DNA of 64,000 nt from Aurantiacibacter rhizosphaerae (GTDB lineage Bacteria; Pseudomonadota; Alphaproteobacteria; Sphingomonadales; Sphingomonadaceae): positions 124,001 to 188,000 of the forward strand of contig NZ_WUBR01000003.1 of assembly GCF_009807005.1 (NCBI RefSeq), given 5' to 3'. Shown here one piece after another: positions 1 through 9,132 of this stretch (positions are counted from its first letter, which is position 1; the number at the start of each line of letters is the position of its first letter). Made by a program: the position numbers and the translations under genes. A model generated the notes under the pieces. The model was not told where the DNA came from, ran no database searches, and worked only from the letters and a program-made list of their open reading frames with translations.

Positions 1-1924
1 CAAACAGCCGCTGACCGCAGGCGATCTGGTGGCCACGCACGGGCAGCAGCCGGTGCAGAACGTGCCGCCAGAGGTTCGCCGCATGTTCAACGCGCCCGCC
101 TATGCGCTGACGCAGATCCGCCTGCAGGTGGTGAGCACGGTGCCCAAGGGCTTTGTCCATATCGACGAGAATACCGAAGTTGAATTGCGCGCCGAATTCG
201 AAGAGCCGCGCGATGCCCGCGGCATGATCAATTACGATGACGTGGGCGGCATGGCAGACACCATCACCGCTCTGCGCGAAATGGTGGAACTGCCGCTGCG
301 CTATCCGGAGCTGTTTACCCGCCTTGGCGTAGACCCGCCCAAGGGTGTGTTGCTGCATGGCCCGCCCGGCACTGGCAAGACCCGGCTGGCGCAGGCCGTG
401 GCGAACGAATCGGATGCGCAATTCTTCACCATCAACGGCCCGGAAATCATGGGCAGCGCCTATGGCGAATCGGAAAAACGCCTGCGCGAGGTTTTCGAGG
501 AAGCCGAGCGCAGCCAGCCCGCCATTGTCTTCATCGACGAGGTCGATTCCATCGCGCCCAAGCGTGAACGCGTGCAGGGCGAGGCGGAGAAACGCCTCGT
601 CGCCCAGCTCCTCACCCTGATGGACGGGTTGCAGGCGCGCGCGAACCTGGTGGTGATCGCCGCCACCAACCGGCCTGACGCCATTGACGAGGCGCTGCGC
701 CGTCCCGGCCGTTTCGATCGCGAAATCGTGATCGGTGTGCCTGACGAGGGCGGTCGCCGCGAAATTCTGGCCATTCACACGCGCGGTATGCCGCTGGGTG
801 AAGGGGTGGATCTGAAGGAACTGTCCCGCGCCACGCACGGATTTGTGGGAGCAGACCTTGCCGCCCTGACGCGGGAGGCCGCGATCGAGGCGGTGCGCCG
901 CATCATGCCCAAGCTGGATCTGGACGAACGTGAAATTCCGTCTGCCGTGCTGGAAGAGCTGTGCGTGGAAAAGAACGACTTTCGCGAGGCGCTGAAACGC
1001 GTGCAGCCAAGCGCCATGCGCGAAGTGATGGTGCAGGCGCCAACCGTCGGCTGGGACGATATCGGCGGATTGGACGATGCTGCGGAGAAGCTGAAGGAGG
1101 GCGTGGAACTGCCCCTGAAGAACCCGCGCGCGTTTGAACAATTGGGCATACGCCCGGCCAAGGGCTTTCTCCTTTATGGCCCTCCCGGCACCGGCAAAAC
1201 CTTGCTGGCCAAGGCCGTGGCGAAGGAGGCAGAGGCCAACTTCATCTCGATCAAGAGCAGCGATCTCCTGTCCAAATGGTATGGCGAGAGCGAGCAGCAG
1301 ATCGCCAAGATGTTCGCCCGCGCCCGTGCCGTGGCGCCGTGCGTGATCTTCATCGACGAGATCGACAGCCTGGTGCCCGCGCGCGGATCATCCGCGAACG
1401 AGCCGCAGGTGACGGCCCGCGTCGTGAACACCATTCTCGCCGAGATGGACGGGATGGAGGAAATGTCCTCCATCGTGGTGATCGGGGCGACGAACCGGCC
1501 AACGCTGGTAGACCCTGCATTGCTGCGTCCGGGCCGGTTTGACGAATTGGTGTATGTCGGCGCGCCCGATCAGAAGGGGCGTGAGCATATCCTTGGCATC
1601 CACACCTCTGCCATGCCGATGGCGGACGATGTGGACCTTGCAGCGATTGCGAAGGAAACCGAACGCTTCACCGGTGCTGACCTGGAGGATGTGGTGCGCC
1701 GCGCTGGCCTCAACGCCATCCGCCGGGCCAAGGGCTCTCCTGACAAGGTGACCAATCAGGACTTTACTGAGGCGCTGGAAGACAGCCGCGCCACGGTGAC
1801 GGAAAAGATGGAAGCCGAGTACAAGAAGATGAAGGGCGAGCTGAAGAAGCGCGCGATGGAAGTGAACCCCATTGGCTTCATCACCGATGGCATGGTGGAA
1901 AGCACGCGCGAATCGAAACACTGA
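1..1924 (+). CDS. CDC48/VCP-type double AAA+ ATPase (5' end cut by window)
   Basis: AAA+ unfoldase of the CDC48/p97 type, which uses ATP to pull apart or extract protein substrates in the cytoplasm. The frame is open to the left edge: bases 2-28 read KQPLTAGDL in frame. The GTG at 29 is therefore not the true start and the gene is 5'-partial. What remains is the end of the N-domain followed by two AAA modules. Each has Walker A GPPGTGKT, a Walker B (IVFIDEVD, then VIFIDEID) and an RPGRFD arginine-finger motif. Full-length family members are about 750-800 aa; 640 codons are present here. It faces the MscS gene tail to tail. Family assignment is secure; substrates in bacteria are not known. Confidence 0.95.
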   Translation, partial: KQPLTAGDLVATHGQQPVQNVPPEVRRMFNAPAYALTQIRLQVVSTVPKGFVHIDENTEVELRAEFEEPRDARGMINYDDVGGMADTITALREMVELPLRYPELFTRLGVDPPKGVLLHGPPGTGKTRLAQAVANESDAQFFTINGPEIMGSAYGESEKRLREVFEEAERSQPAIVFIDEVDSIAPKRERVQGEAEKRLVAQLLTLMDGLQARANLVVIAATNRPDAIDEALRRPGRFDREIVIGVPDEGGRREILAIHTRGMPLGEGVDLKELSRATHGFVGADLAALTREAAIEAVRRIMPKLDLDEREIPSAVLEELCVEKNDFREALKRVQPSAMREVMVQAPTVGWDDIGGLDDAAEKLKEGVELPLKNPRAFEQLGIRPAKGFLLYGPPGTGKTLLAKAVAKEAEANFISIKSSDLLSKWYGESEQQIAKMFARARAVAPCVIFIDEIDSLVPARGSSANEPQVTARVVNTILAEMDGMEEMSSIVVIGATNRPTLVDPALLRPGRFDELVYVGAPDQKGREHILGIHTSAMPMADDVDLAAIAKETERFTGADLEDVVRRAGLNAIRRAKGSPDKVTNQDFTEALEDSRATVTEKMEAEYKKMKGELKKRAMEVNPIGFITDGMVESTRESKH

Positions 1925-1945
1925 TCTCGTGAGTTTTTGAATCAA

Positions 1946-1971
1946 GGGGCGGTCGCAGCTGCGGTCGCCCC
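1946..1971. terminator. hairpin between convergent genes
   Basis: GGGGCG and CGCCCC arms flank an inner self-complementary CGCAGCTGCG. It lies 22 bases after the CDC48 stop and 9 bases before the MscS stop. No T-run follows on either strand, so termination is only probable. Confidence 0.4.
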
Positions 1972-1979
1972 CGCGCTGT

Positions 1980-3089
1980 TTAACGCCCGCTATCCATTCC
2001 GGCCTCGCCCGCTTCCCACAACGCCTCCGTCGCGGAGGTGACGCGGCGCACGGCAATGGCTTCGGGCATGTGTTCACGGATGAAGGCCAGCATCCCCTCG
2101 CGGATCTGGCATCGCAGTTCAAATGCCTCGCCTGCATTGCGCGCGCTCATCAGCAGGCGCAGTTCCATGGAATCGAGGGTGGTATCGGTAACCTGCACCG
2201 CCTTTGCGCGCTTGTCCCACAGGGGATTGGCCGCCACCAGCCTATCGAATTCTCCGCGCAGGCGATCCACTTCGGCCAGCGGGTCTAGGTGCAGGAACAC
2301 CGTGCCCAGCAGTTCTGATCCCTTGCGCGTCCAGTTCTCGAATGTCTCTTCCAGGAATTTGTTGACCGGCACCACCAGCCGCCGCTCATCCCAGATCTGC
2401 ACCACGACATAGGTGGTGCGAATATCCTCGATCTTGCCCCATTCGCCATCCACGATCACCACGTCGTCAATACGAATAGGCTCCGTCAGCGCCATCTGCA
2501 GCCCGCCGATCAGCGCCTTCAGGGCAGGCTGCGCAGCGGCGCCCACGGCCAGCGCGGCAAGCCCGGCAGACGCCATCAGCGTAACGCCGATATCGCGCAC
2601 GCCGGGTATGGACAGCAGCATCAGCCCGATGGTGACGAAAACGATCACGAATGTGCCGATGCGGCTGAAAATGGCCAGACGGGTGCGGCGGCGGCGTGCC
2701 GCCAGATTGTCCGTGACGCTGATATCGGCTTTCAGCTCCATCGCCGCGACAAGGGCGCGCATGATCGACAATGCGATCCAGCCGATCAGTGCGGGCATTA
2801 CGAAACCGGCGATCTTCTCCCATGCGGTATCGAGGATGGGCACTTCGCGCGCGGCCAGCACCACGCCCAACGCCACCATCGCCCATTTGGAGGGCCGTGC
2901 CAGATGCCGCACGACGATATTGTCGGCATCGCTTTCGCTAGATTTGGCCACTTTCTTCAGGATGCCGAACAGGATGCGGTGCGCCAGCAGCGCCACAAGC
3001 ACACCGACGAAGACGGCCAGCGCCGCCACCAGCCATGCCTGCAGGTGATCGGGCACGGTGTCGCGCATGGATGACAGGGCTTCGTTCAT
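1980..3089 (-). CDS. MscS-family mechanosensitive ion channel
   Basis: Small-conductance mechanosensitive channel (369 aa) of the inner membrane, expected to release solutes under hypo-osmotic shock. Four or five hydrophobic segments occupy roughly the first 200 residues. The Gly/Ala-rich pore helix (around GVTLMASAGLAALAVGAAAQ) is followed by the beta domain (RIDDVVIVDGEWGKIEDI), which is the MscS signature. The ATG overlaps the polA stop by one base (TGATG), so the two genes are translationally coupled. Such a pairing with polA is unusual functionally but is probably just operonic. Confidence 0.9.
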   Translation of the reverse strand: MNEALSSMRDTVPDHLQAWLVAALAVFVGVLVALLAHRILFGILKKVAKSSESDADNIVVRHLARPSKWAMVALGVVLAAREVPILDTAWEKIAGFVMPALIGWIALSIMRALVAAMELKADISVTDNLAARRRRTRLAIFSRIGTFVIVFVTIGLMLLSIPGVRDIGVTLMASAGLAALAVGAAAQPALKALIGGLQMALTEPIRIDDVVIVDGEWGKIEDIRTTYVVVQIWDERRLVVPVNKFLEETFENWTRKGSELLGTVFLHLDPLAEVDRLRGEFDRLVAANPLWDKRAKAVQVTDTTLDSMELRLLMSARNAGEAFELRCQIREGMLAFIREHMPEAIAVRRVTSATEALWEAGEAGMDSGR

Positions 3090-5941
3090 CAGTGCGCCGC
3101 GTCCCAGCTTGCTCCTGTGCCGATCTCGATACCCAGCGGAACGCTCAGCTCCACGGTGGGCAGGGCAGCTTCGGCCATCACCTTCTCGATAATGGGGGAG
3201 GCGGCTTCAACATCGCCCTCGGGCACTTCGAACACCAATTCGTCATGCACCTGCAGCAGCATGCGCACATTCGGCAGGTCCGCTTCTGCCAAGGCTGGCA
3301 GCATGCGGGCCATCGCGCGCTTGATGATATCGGCGCTGCTGCCCTGGATCGGCGCGTTGATGGCTGCGCGTTCGCTGCCCTGCCGCTCAGCCTGGTTCTT
3401 GGACTTGATGCGCGGGAACCACGTCTTGCGGCCAAACAGGGTTTCGGAATATCCCTTGGCTCGCACGCTCTCCAGCGTCTGGTGCATGTAGTTCTGGATG
3501 CCGGGGAAACGCTTGAAATAGGTATCGATCACCTCCTGCGCCTCGTCCGGCTCCACACCCAGCCGGCCGGCAAGGCCCCAGCGCGAGATGCCATATAGGA
3601 TGGCGAAATTGATCGTCTTGGCCGCCGCGCGCGTATCGCGATCCACCTCGCCGTACATTTCCTTTGCCGTGCGGGCGTGGATGTCCTCACCCTGTGCAAA
3701 GGCTTCCTTCAGTTCGGGCACATCGGCCATGTGCGCGGCAAGGCGCAGTTCGATTTGTGAGTAGTCGGCGGCCAGCAGCACATTACCGTCCTCTGGCACA
3801 AAGGCCTTGCGGATTTCGCGGCCGATCTCTGTGCGGATGGGAATGTTCTGCAGGTTCGGATCGGTGGAGGAAAGGCGACCCGTCTGCGCACCCACCAGCG
3901 AATAGGAGGTGTGCACGCGGCTGGTTTGAGCGTTGATCGCCTGCTGCAAGGCATCGGTATATGTCGATTTCAGCTTCGAAAGCTGGCGATATTCCAGCAC
4001 CTTGTCAGCGATGGTCGCGCCCGATGCGCTCAGCTTTTCCAGGATCGCCTGATCGGTGGAATACTGCCCGCTCTTGCCCTTGCGGCCGCCCTTGTAGCCC
4101 ATCTTGTCGAACAGGATATCGCCCAATTGCTTGGGGCTGCCGATGGTGAATTCCTCGCCCGCCTGCTCGTGGATTTCCTTCTCGATCCGCGCAGTGGTTT
4201 CGGCAAATTGTTCGGACAGGCGCGACAGTGCGGCACGGTCCACCTTGATGCCCTCGCGCTCCATTGCGGCAACCACGGGGATCAGCGGGCGATCCACCCG
4301 CTCGTAAATGCGCGTGGCGCCTTCCAGCGGCAGGCGCGGGTGCAGGTGCTGATAGAGGCGCCAGGTTACATCCGCGTCCTCTGCTGCGTATTCGGTCGCC
4401 TTGTCCAGCGGCACCTGGCCGAAGGGGATGGCCTTCTTGCCAGTACCGCAGATATCCTTGAACTTCAGGCAGGTGTGGCCAAGGTGGCGCTCTGCCAGCT
4501 CGTCCATGCCGTGCCCGCCGCCGATACCATCCAGCGATCGGCCTGCATCCATGGCGAAGCTGATGATCATGGTATCGTGCACCGGCGCAAGATCGATACC
4601 GGCGCAGCGTTTCAGCACGTTGATATCGTACTTGATGTTCTGCCCCACCTTCAGCACCGCATCGCTTTCAAACAGCGGCTTCACCATGGCGAGGGCGGCC
4701 TTGCGGTCCACCTGCGCGGGCCGTTCGGCGAACATGTCGTCACTGCCGCCGTCGCCGCCGAAATGCTCCAGCGGGACGTAACAGGCATCGTTCGGGCCAA
4801 GGGCGAGGCTGAAGCCGACGAGATCGCAGGCCATCGCATCCAGATCGCTGGTTTCGGTGTCCACCGCCACAAGCCGAGCTGCAAAGGCACGCTCAACCCA
4901 TGCTTCCAGCCGTTCCAGCGTCTGCACGCATTCATATTGCGAACGGTCGACCGCGGGCCAATCGGGCAAGGGCTGGCGGTTGCCCTCGGTGGAGGCTTCG
5001 GCGCCCTTCTTGTCTGCCTTGGCGGGGTTCAGGTCATTGGTGCGGTCAGGGCTGCCGTTTCCGGCATCGAGGCGGCGCAGCAGGCTGGAAAAGCCATGCG
5101 TTTGCAGAAATGCGGCCAGCGGTTCGGGCGGAACGCCATCCAGTGCAAAATCGTCCAGCGGTTGGGGAAGTTCGCAATCTTCCTTCAGCGTCACCAGCAC
5201 GCGCGAAAGCTCGGCATCCGCGCGATGCTCTATCAGCCGTTCCTTCAGCTTGGACTTCTTCATCCCTTCCGCCGAATCGAGCGCCGCGGTCAAATCCCCA
5301 TGCTCGGCAATCAGCTTGCTGGCGGTTTTCGGGCCGACGCCGAAGATGCCGGGAATATTGTCCACCGAATCGCCCATCAGCGCGAGGACATCGCCCACCT
5401 TTTCAGGCGGAACGCCGAATTTCTCCTCGACCTCCTCGATATAGATGCGGGCGTTTTTCATCGTATCGAGCATGTCGATCTTCGCGCCGTCGACTTCGCC
5501 CACCAGCTGCATCAAATCCTTGTCCGATGAAACGATGGTGACGTCCCAGCCCTCGCGCTGTGCGGCGCGCGCATAGGTGGCGATCATGTCGTCCGCCTCC
5601 ACATCGGGTTCTTCTATGCAGGGCAGGCTGAAGGCACGCGTGGCATCGCGAATCAGCGGGAATTGCGGCACCAGATCATCGGGCGGGGGCGGGCGGTTGG
5701 CCTTGTATTCGCTGTAGATTTCGTTGCGAAAGCTCTGGCTGGACTTGTCGAGAATCACCGCCAGGTGCGTTGGCCCCTCCGCCTTGTCCAGATCCTCCGC
5801 CAGCTTCCACAGCATGGTGGTGTAGCCATACACCGCGCCCACCGGCGTCCCTTCGGGATTGGTGAGCGGCGGAAGGCGATGGTAAGCGCGGAAGATATAG
5901 GCCGAACCATCGACCAGGTAGAGATGCTGTTTGTCGGCCAT
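3089..5941 (-). CDS. polA: DNA polymerase I
   Basis: Repair and Okazaki-fragment polymerase, 950 aa, close to the family length. Domains in order: N-terminal 5'-3' exonuclease (opens LYLVDGSAYIFRAYH), a 3'-5' exonuclease with its acidic motif intact (VAVDTETSDLD, so proofreading is likely active, unlike Taq), and a C-terminal family A polymerase with motif A DYSQIELR and motif C QVHDELVFE. An acidic/lysine-rich linker of about 50 residues near residue 300 separates the first two domains. It is the first gene of a polA-mscS unit. The start is the ATG at 5941. Confidence 0.97.
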   Translation of the reverse strand: MADKQHLYLVDGSAYIFRAYHRLPPLTNPEGTPVGAVYGYTTMLWKLAEDLDKAEGPTHLAVILDKSSQSFRNEIYSEYKANRPPPPDDLVPQFPLIRDATRAFSLPCIEEPDVEADDMIATYARAAQREGWDVTIVSSDKDLMQLVGEVDGAKIDMLDTMKNARIYIEEVEEKFGVPPEKVGDVLALMGDSVDNIPGIFGVGPKTASKLIAEHGDLTAALDSAEGMKKSKLKERLIEHRADAELSRVLVTLKEDCELPQPLDDFALDGVPPEPLAAFLQTHGFSSLLRRLDAGNGSPDRTNDLNPAKADKKGAEASTEGNRQPLPDWPAVDRSQYECVQTLERLEAWVERAFAARLVAVDTETSDLDAMACDLVGFSLALGPNDACYVPLEHFGGDGGSDDMFAERPAQVDRKAALAMVKPLFESDAVLKVGQNIKYDINVLKRCAGIDLAPVHDTMIISFAMDAGRSLDGIGGGHGMDELAERHLGHTCLKFKDICGTGKKAIPFGQVPLDKATEYAAEDADVTWRLYQHLHPRLPLEGATRIYERVDRPLIPVVAAMEREGIKVDRAALSRLSEQFAETTARIEKEIHEQAGEEFTIGSPKQLGDILFDKMGYKGGRKGKSGQYSTDQAILEKLSASGATIADKVLEYRQLSKLKSTYTDALQQAINAQTSRVHTSYSLVGAQTGRLSSTDPNLQNIPIRTEIGREIRKAFVPEDGNVLLAADYSQIELRLAAHMADVPELKEAFAQGEDIHARTAKEMYGEVDRDTRAAAKTINFAILYGISRWGLAGRLGVEPDEAQEVIDTYFKRFPGIQNYMHQTLESVRAKGYSETLFGRKTWFPRIKSKNQAERQGSERAAINAPIQGSSADIIKRAMARMLPALAEADLPNVRMLLQVHDELVFEVPEGDVEAASPIIEKVMAEAALPTVELSVPLGIEIGTGASWDAAH

Positions 5942-6157
5942 TTGCGCCTGCTAGCACGGCATCGCGCGCCTGTAAGCACGAATGATTATACGGATGATTC
6001 TGCCTTATTCCTGCCCTCGGTTCGCCGCATTTGTGCCACATTCTGCTTGCGCATGGGCAATTGTGGCCTTATTTAGGCATCAGAGCCGACGGAGAGGTTG
6101 GCTTCGGGAAAGGCAATAGCCGGACCTACAAACAAAGTAATTCAAGGATTTAAACCT

Positions 6158-6415
6158 ATGCGTAAGATCGTTCTCGTCGCTGCCGCAGCTGCTGGCGCCC
6201 TCACCCTGGCCGCTTGCTCGGAAGGCACCCAGGACGCTGCAGACGCAACTGCTGAATCCGCAGCTGCCGACACCGAAGCCAACATGGAAGCCATGGAGCA
6301 GAACGCTGAAGAAGCTACTGCTGAAGCTGAAGCTACCCTGGACGAAGGCATGGCCGAAGCTGGCCAGGAAATGCAGGAAGCTGGCGCCGAAGTCGAAGCT
6401 GAAGCTAACGACTAA
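6158..6415 (+). CDS. small acidic Ala/Glu-rich lipoprotein (paralogue 1)
   Basis: 85-aa predicted lipoprotein of unknown function. An N-terminal signal (MRKIVLVAAAAAGALTL) ends in a lipobox LAAC, and the mature part is almost only Ala, Glu, Asp, Met, Gln and Thr. It reads as one long, strongly acidic amphipathic helix. I chose the ATG at 6158 because AAGGA lies nine bases upstream and the signal peptide starts there; an in-frame upstream ATG lacks both. A strong terminator follows, so it is monocistronic. A clear paralogue with the same design is encoded at 23190-23432. No enzymatic motif is visible. Confidence 0.8.
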   Translation: MRKIVLVAAAAAGALTLAACSEGTQDAADATAESAAADTEANMEAMEQNAEEATAEAEATLDEGMAEAGQEMQEAGAEVEAEAND

Positions 6416-6445
6416 TCGTCCAAGCTTTCGAGCCTGAACAAAGAA

Positions 6446-6480
6446 GGGCGCTGCCAGCAATGGCAGCGCCCTTTTTCTTT
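6446..6480 (+). terminator. rho-independent terminator of the small lipoprotein gene
   Basis: An 11-bp perfect stem (GGGCGCTGCCA / TGGCAGCGCCC) with a GCAA tetraloop, followed by CTTTTTCTTT. It sits 30 bases after the stop codon. Confidence 0.92.
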
Positions 6481-6513
6481 GCCTGACCGGAGGGTTGGTG
6501 AAGCGCCGACTGT

Positions 6514-7602
6514 CTAGCGGGCGTTTGCTGCCCCGCCGGTTGAATATCGCGCATTGGCAAAGCGGCGCGCCTCGGCCTGCTCTGCAAAGCCATCGTACAA
6601 GGCGCGCGCGATCGAAGCGATGCGGGCATCGCGGCGGCGGCGGGCTTCTGCCTTGTTGCGGTTCTCATCAGCCTGAGACGCGCTCTGCCCGGTCACAAAG
6701 ATGGCTAGCGCAATCGCGCGGCCGTCGGGCATTTCGACAATGCCGATATCGCCAGCCATGCGGTTAAGCGTGCCGGTCTTGTGGGCAACGGTTGCACCCG
6801 CCGGGATCATCGCCGGAATACGGCGGCGACCGGTGCGGCAGCGTTCCATGGCATCAAGGATGACCTCGCGGCTCTGCGGGCTTAGCCACTCACCCTGATA
6901 GATGCCTGCCAGCAGGCGAACCATCGCCTGCGGGGTTGCGCTGTCACGCCCGTCGATATGGTAGGTGGGATCAAACTCGCCATCATCGCGAACAAGCGTG
7001 GCAATATCCCGGTCTAGGCTGAAATCCTTCAGGCCTGCGCGCCGTGCCCAGTCATTCACGGCAGAGGGGCCACCCACTGCAGCCAGCAAGGCATCGGTTG
7101 CAGAATTGGAGCTGCGGGTGATCATCAGATCGATCAGCTGGTGCGCGGGCATGTGCTGCCCGGCACGCACCGGCGCTACACGGGTGGAAAAACGCGGGGA
7201 TCGAACTGCCAGCATCAGCGGAAATTCGCTGGTCAGGCTCCAGCGGCCCTTGTCCACGCCTTCCAGGAATGTGGCGGCAATGGCGATCTTGCTGGTGGAT
7301 GCCATGGGGAAGCGCTGGTCCCCCAGAACGGAAACCTCTTCGCCGCTGACAAGGTCAATCGCGGCGACACCGATCCGGCCATCGCTGCCATCGGCAATCT
7401 GCGCAATGCGCCGTTCCAGCGGGGTGCTGGGCCGGGCGATGATTTCGGGTGGTTCGCGCAATTCCGTACCAAAGGCACTGTCGAATGCGGATTCAAGCTG
7501 TTGGGCACTCGCCGGTGTTGCCGCCGCCAGCGGGGCGAGCATCAGGGCGAGTAGTGCAATAATTCGTGCGATCACCGATTTTTCCATGAAGCGAAGTTGC
7601 AT
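6514..7602 (-). CDS. class A beta-lactamase-fold serine hydrolase, deacylation Glu missing
   Basis: Periplasmic serine hydrolase of 362 aa with a signal peptide ending near ASAQ (residue 34). Beta-lactamase motifs: nucleophile S102-T-S-K105, an SDN-like S164-S-N166, and K275-T-G277. RDSATPQAM matches the RDTTTPxAM stretch that follows the omega loop. In the omega loop, DRDIATLV aligns with the DRWEPELN block of true class A enzymes. The general base Glu166 is then replaced by Ile200 and Asn170 by Val. Such a protein could acylate but should hydrolyse beta-lactams poorly; a penicillin-binding or other esterase role is possible. A second ATG at 7587 is an alternative start. Confidence 0.8.
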   Translation of the reverse strand: MQLRFMEKSVIARIIALLALMLAPLAAATPASAQQLESAFDSAFGTELREPPEIIARPSTPLERRIAQIADGSDGRIGVAAIDLVSGEEVSVLGDQRFPMASTSKIAIAATFLEGVDKGRWSLTSEFPLMLAVRSPRFSTRVAPVRAGQHMPAHQLIDLMITRSSNSATDALLAAVGGPSAVNDWARRAGLKDFSLDRDIATLVRDDGEFDPTYHIDGRDSATPQAMVRLLAGIYQGEWLSPQSREVILDAMERCRTGRRRIPAMIPAGATVAHKTGTLNRMAGDIGIVEMPDGRAIALAIFVTGQSASQADENRNKAEARRRRDARIASIARALYDGFAEQAEARRFANARYSTGGAANAR

Positions 7603-7634
7603 GAAACGTGCTTAGCAATTGCTTAATCGCATAG

Positions 7635-7671
7635 GAAAAAGCAATTCCGCGCGACGAATCGCGCGGAATTG
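7635..7671 (-). terminator. terminator of the host-attachment gene
   Basis: A 13-bp perfect stem (CAATTCCGCGCGA / TCGCGCGGAATTG) with a 4-base loop, then GCTTTTTCC on the minus strand. It lies between the attachment gene and the beta-lactamase-fold gene and separates their transcription. Confidence 0.92.
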
Positions 7672-7717
7672 ACGGTGTGTCGAGTAAAAAGGGCCGATTT
7701 GGAGGAACCAGCGCGGC

Positions 7718-8125
7718 TTACGCGTTGGCGAGAACCTCCCCGATCTTCTCAAGCGGTTCGTGGGTCAGCGCCTTGTCAACTTCACCAACCAGCCGTTTTT
7801 CCAGCTCCTTGTGATAGTGTCGGCGCATCTCCCCCAATGTTTTGGGATCGGCGACGACCACCAGTTCATCGAACGCATTGGCCAGCGCCTTTGCATTCAG
7901 CCATTCGGCGGCTGCCGCTGCATGAGCCAGTTCGTTAAGATCGGTGCTGCCGGAAATTTGCCCGCCCTGATCCTGGTGCTTCACACCGGCGCTGAAATTG
8001 GTGGCTTCCAGATCGGGTTCTTCCACCTTTGAAAGCTTGGGATCGAAAATCTGGCCGTCGTTCCGCAGGAACAGGAAACGCTCTCCATCTACGAGTGCGA
8101 CATGGGCCTTGTGCGGGATTTTCAT
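7718..8125 (-). CDS. host attachment family protein (PF10116-like)
   Basis: 135-aa soluble protein. It opens with MKIPHKAHVALVDGERFLFLRN, followed by a statement-like acidic linker and the C-terminal KELEKRLVGEVDKALTHEPL block typical of the family annotated as required for attachment to host cells (related to the baeRF/eRF1-like fold). The name comes from an Agrobacterium phenotype; the biochemical role is not established. It has its own terminator and follows the methyltransferase gene in the same direction. Recognition is from sequence pattern only. Confidence 0.8.
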   Translation of the reverse strand: MKIPHKAHVALVDGERFLFLRNDGQIFDPKLSKVEEPDLEATNFSAGVKHQDQGGQISGSTDLNELAHAAAAAEWLNAKALANAFDELVVVADPKTLGEMRRHYHKELEKRLVGEVDKALTHEPLEKIGEVLANA

Positions 8126-8187
8126 TCTTTGCTCTCCTGCAATTGAAGTGTTTCATCACCAACGGGCAGGCAGTGGAATGGTGCCGG

Positions 8188-8210
8188 AAAAAGCCGCTGT
8201 TTCGGCCTTA
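8188..8210 (-). terminator. probable terminator overlapping the methyltransferase stop codon
   Basis: On the minus strand, AAGGCCG and CGGCTTT can pair (7 bp, one wobble) around a 6-base loop, followed by TTCC. The stem starts in the TAA stop codon. Confidence 0.55.
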
Positions 8211-8999
8211 TTCGGGCTTTCGCAAGCGCCATGCGAATTGATCGGAGTTCCCGCGAATGGAATCGTCGAACACATTGGCATCGCGCGGATCGTCGGGGCG
8301 GGAATAGAGGTCTGCTTCCTCCTCCAGCACGAAGCCCACGCCGGTCAGCGCATCGAGCGCAAGCTGGCGGTCCATCCGGTGCAGTTCATCCGCTGCGTCC
8401 AGCCCGCCGTCCTCTGCCGCCAGGTGATCCACCACCACCAGCGTGCCGCCGGGTTTCAGCGCATCATACAGCATCTGAACGGCCGTATTCGCGGTGCCAT
8501 CGGGCATTTGCGAGATGAAAAGATCATGGAAATTCATCACGGTGATGATGGTGTCCAGCGGTTCTGGCCATCCCGGCGCTGCAATCGGACCGCGCAGGGG
8601 GATAACGCCCACCGGATTGCCCTGATCATCGGAATAGGGCGCGACGGCGGCGTCCTGCTCCTCGGCATATTCCGGCCTGAAGGCGATGAATTCTTCGGGC
8701 TGGAAGGCATAGACCTTGCCATTGGCGCCCACTGCCGTGGCCAGCAGCCGGGTGAGATAACCGCCGCCCATGATATAGTCGCCCACCTTCTCGCCCTTGT
8801 CGATCTGGGCGAAGGCCAGCAATTCCCCCGGCTTGCGGGTCTCGTCATACTGGCGATCATCCATGCGGGCGATATCGTTGACGGCCTGCATATATTGGCG
8901 CGGCGAGTATGCGGCGGTTTCGGTTTCGGCTTCCTGCGGCTCTGCTCCGCATGCTGGCAGGGCCAGCAGCAGGGCGCCTGCGATGATGGCATTGCGCAT
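8208..8999 (-). CDS. lipoprotein with a SAM-methyltransferase-like domain
   Basis: 263-aa protein with a lipoprotein signal (MRNAIIAGALLLALPAC, Cys17) in front of a class I methyltransferase-like domain. The glycine-rich loop reads GDYIMGGGYLTRLLATAVG. Later strands include VYAFQP, TIITVMNFHD and LKPGGTLVVVDH, the last being a typical motif with the GG turn. The ATG at 8999 is chosen because GGGGAGA lies just upstream; a longer in-frame extension has no such site. The predicted exported location is odd for an enzyme that would need S-adenosylmethionine, so catalytic activity is uncertain. The nearest plus-strand neighbour is divergent. Confidence 0.75.
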   Translation of the reverse strand: MRNAIIAGALLLALPACGAEPQEAETETAAYSPRQYMQAVNDIARMDDRQYDETRKPGELLAFAQIDKGEKVGDYIMGGGYLTRLLATAVGANGKVYAFQPEEFIAFRPEYAEEQDAAVAPYSDDQGNPVGVIPLRGPIAAPGWPEPLDTIITVMNFHDLFISQMPDGTANTAVQMLYDALKPGGTLVVVDHLAAEDGGLDAADELHRMDRQLALDALTGVGFVLEEEADLYSRPDDPRDANVFDDSIRGNSDQFAWRLRKPE

Positions 9000-9132
9000 T
9001 TCAGTTCTCCCCTCGATCCTCTGGCGTAGGAGGCTACGCCCAAGAGGCGGGGCCGTGCAAGCGGCTTGACCGGGCAGCAATTTCTGCCACCAATGAGGTA
9101 ACACAGGAAATCAAAACCGGGATCGCACCTCC

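Noticed and set aside
29-31. GTG at 29 as the true start of the CDC48 gene
   Set aside because: The frame stays open to the left edge and the N-domain would be cut in half.
3911-5530. Open frame opposite polA
   Set aside because: Antisense shadow of polA; no recognisable domain.
8997-9104. Longer start for the lipoprotein methyltransferase at 9104
   Set aside because: It would bury the signal peptide; the ATG at 8999 has a good ribosome site.
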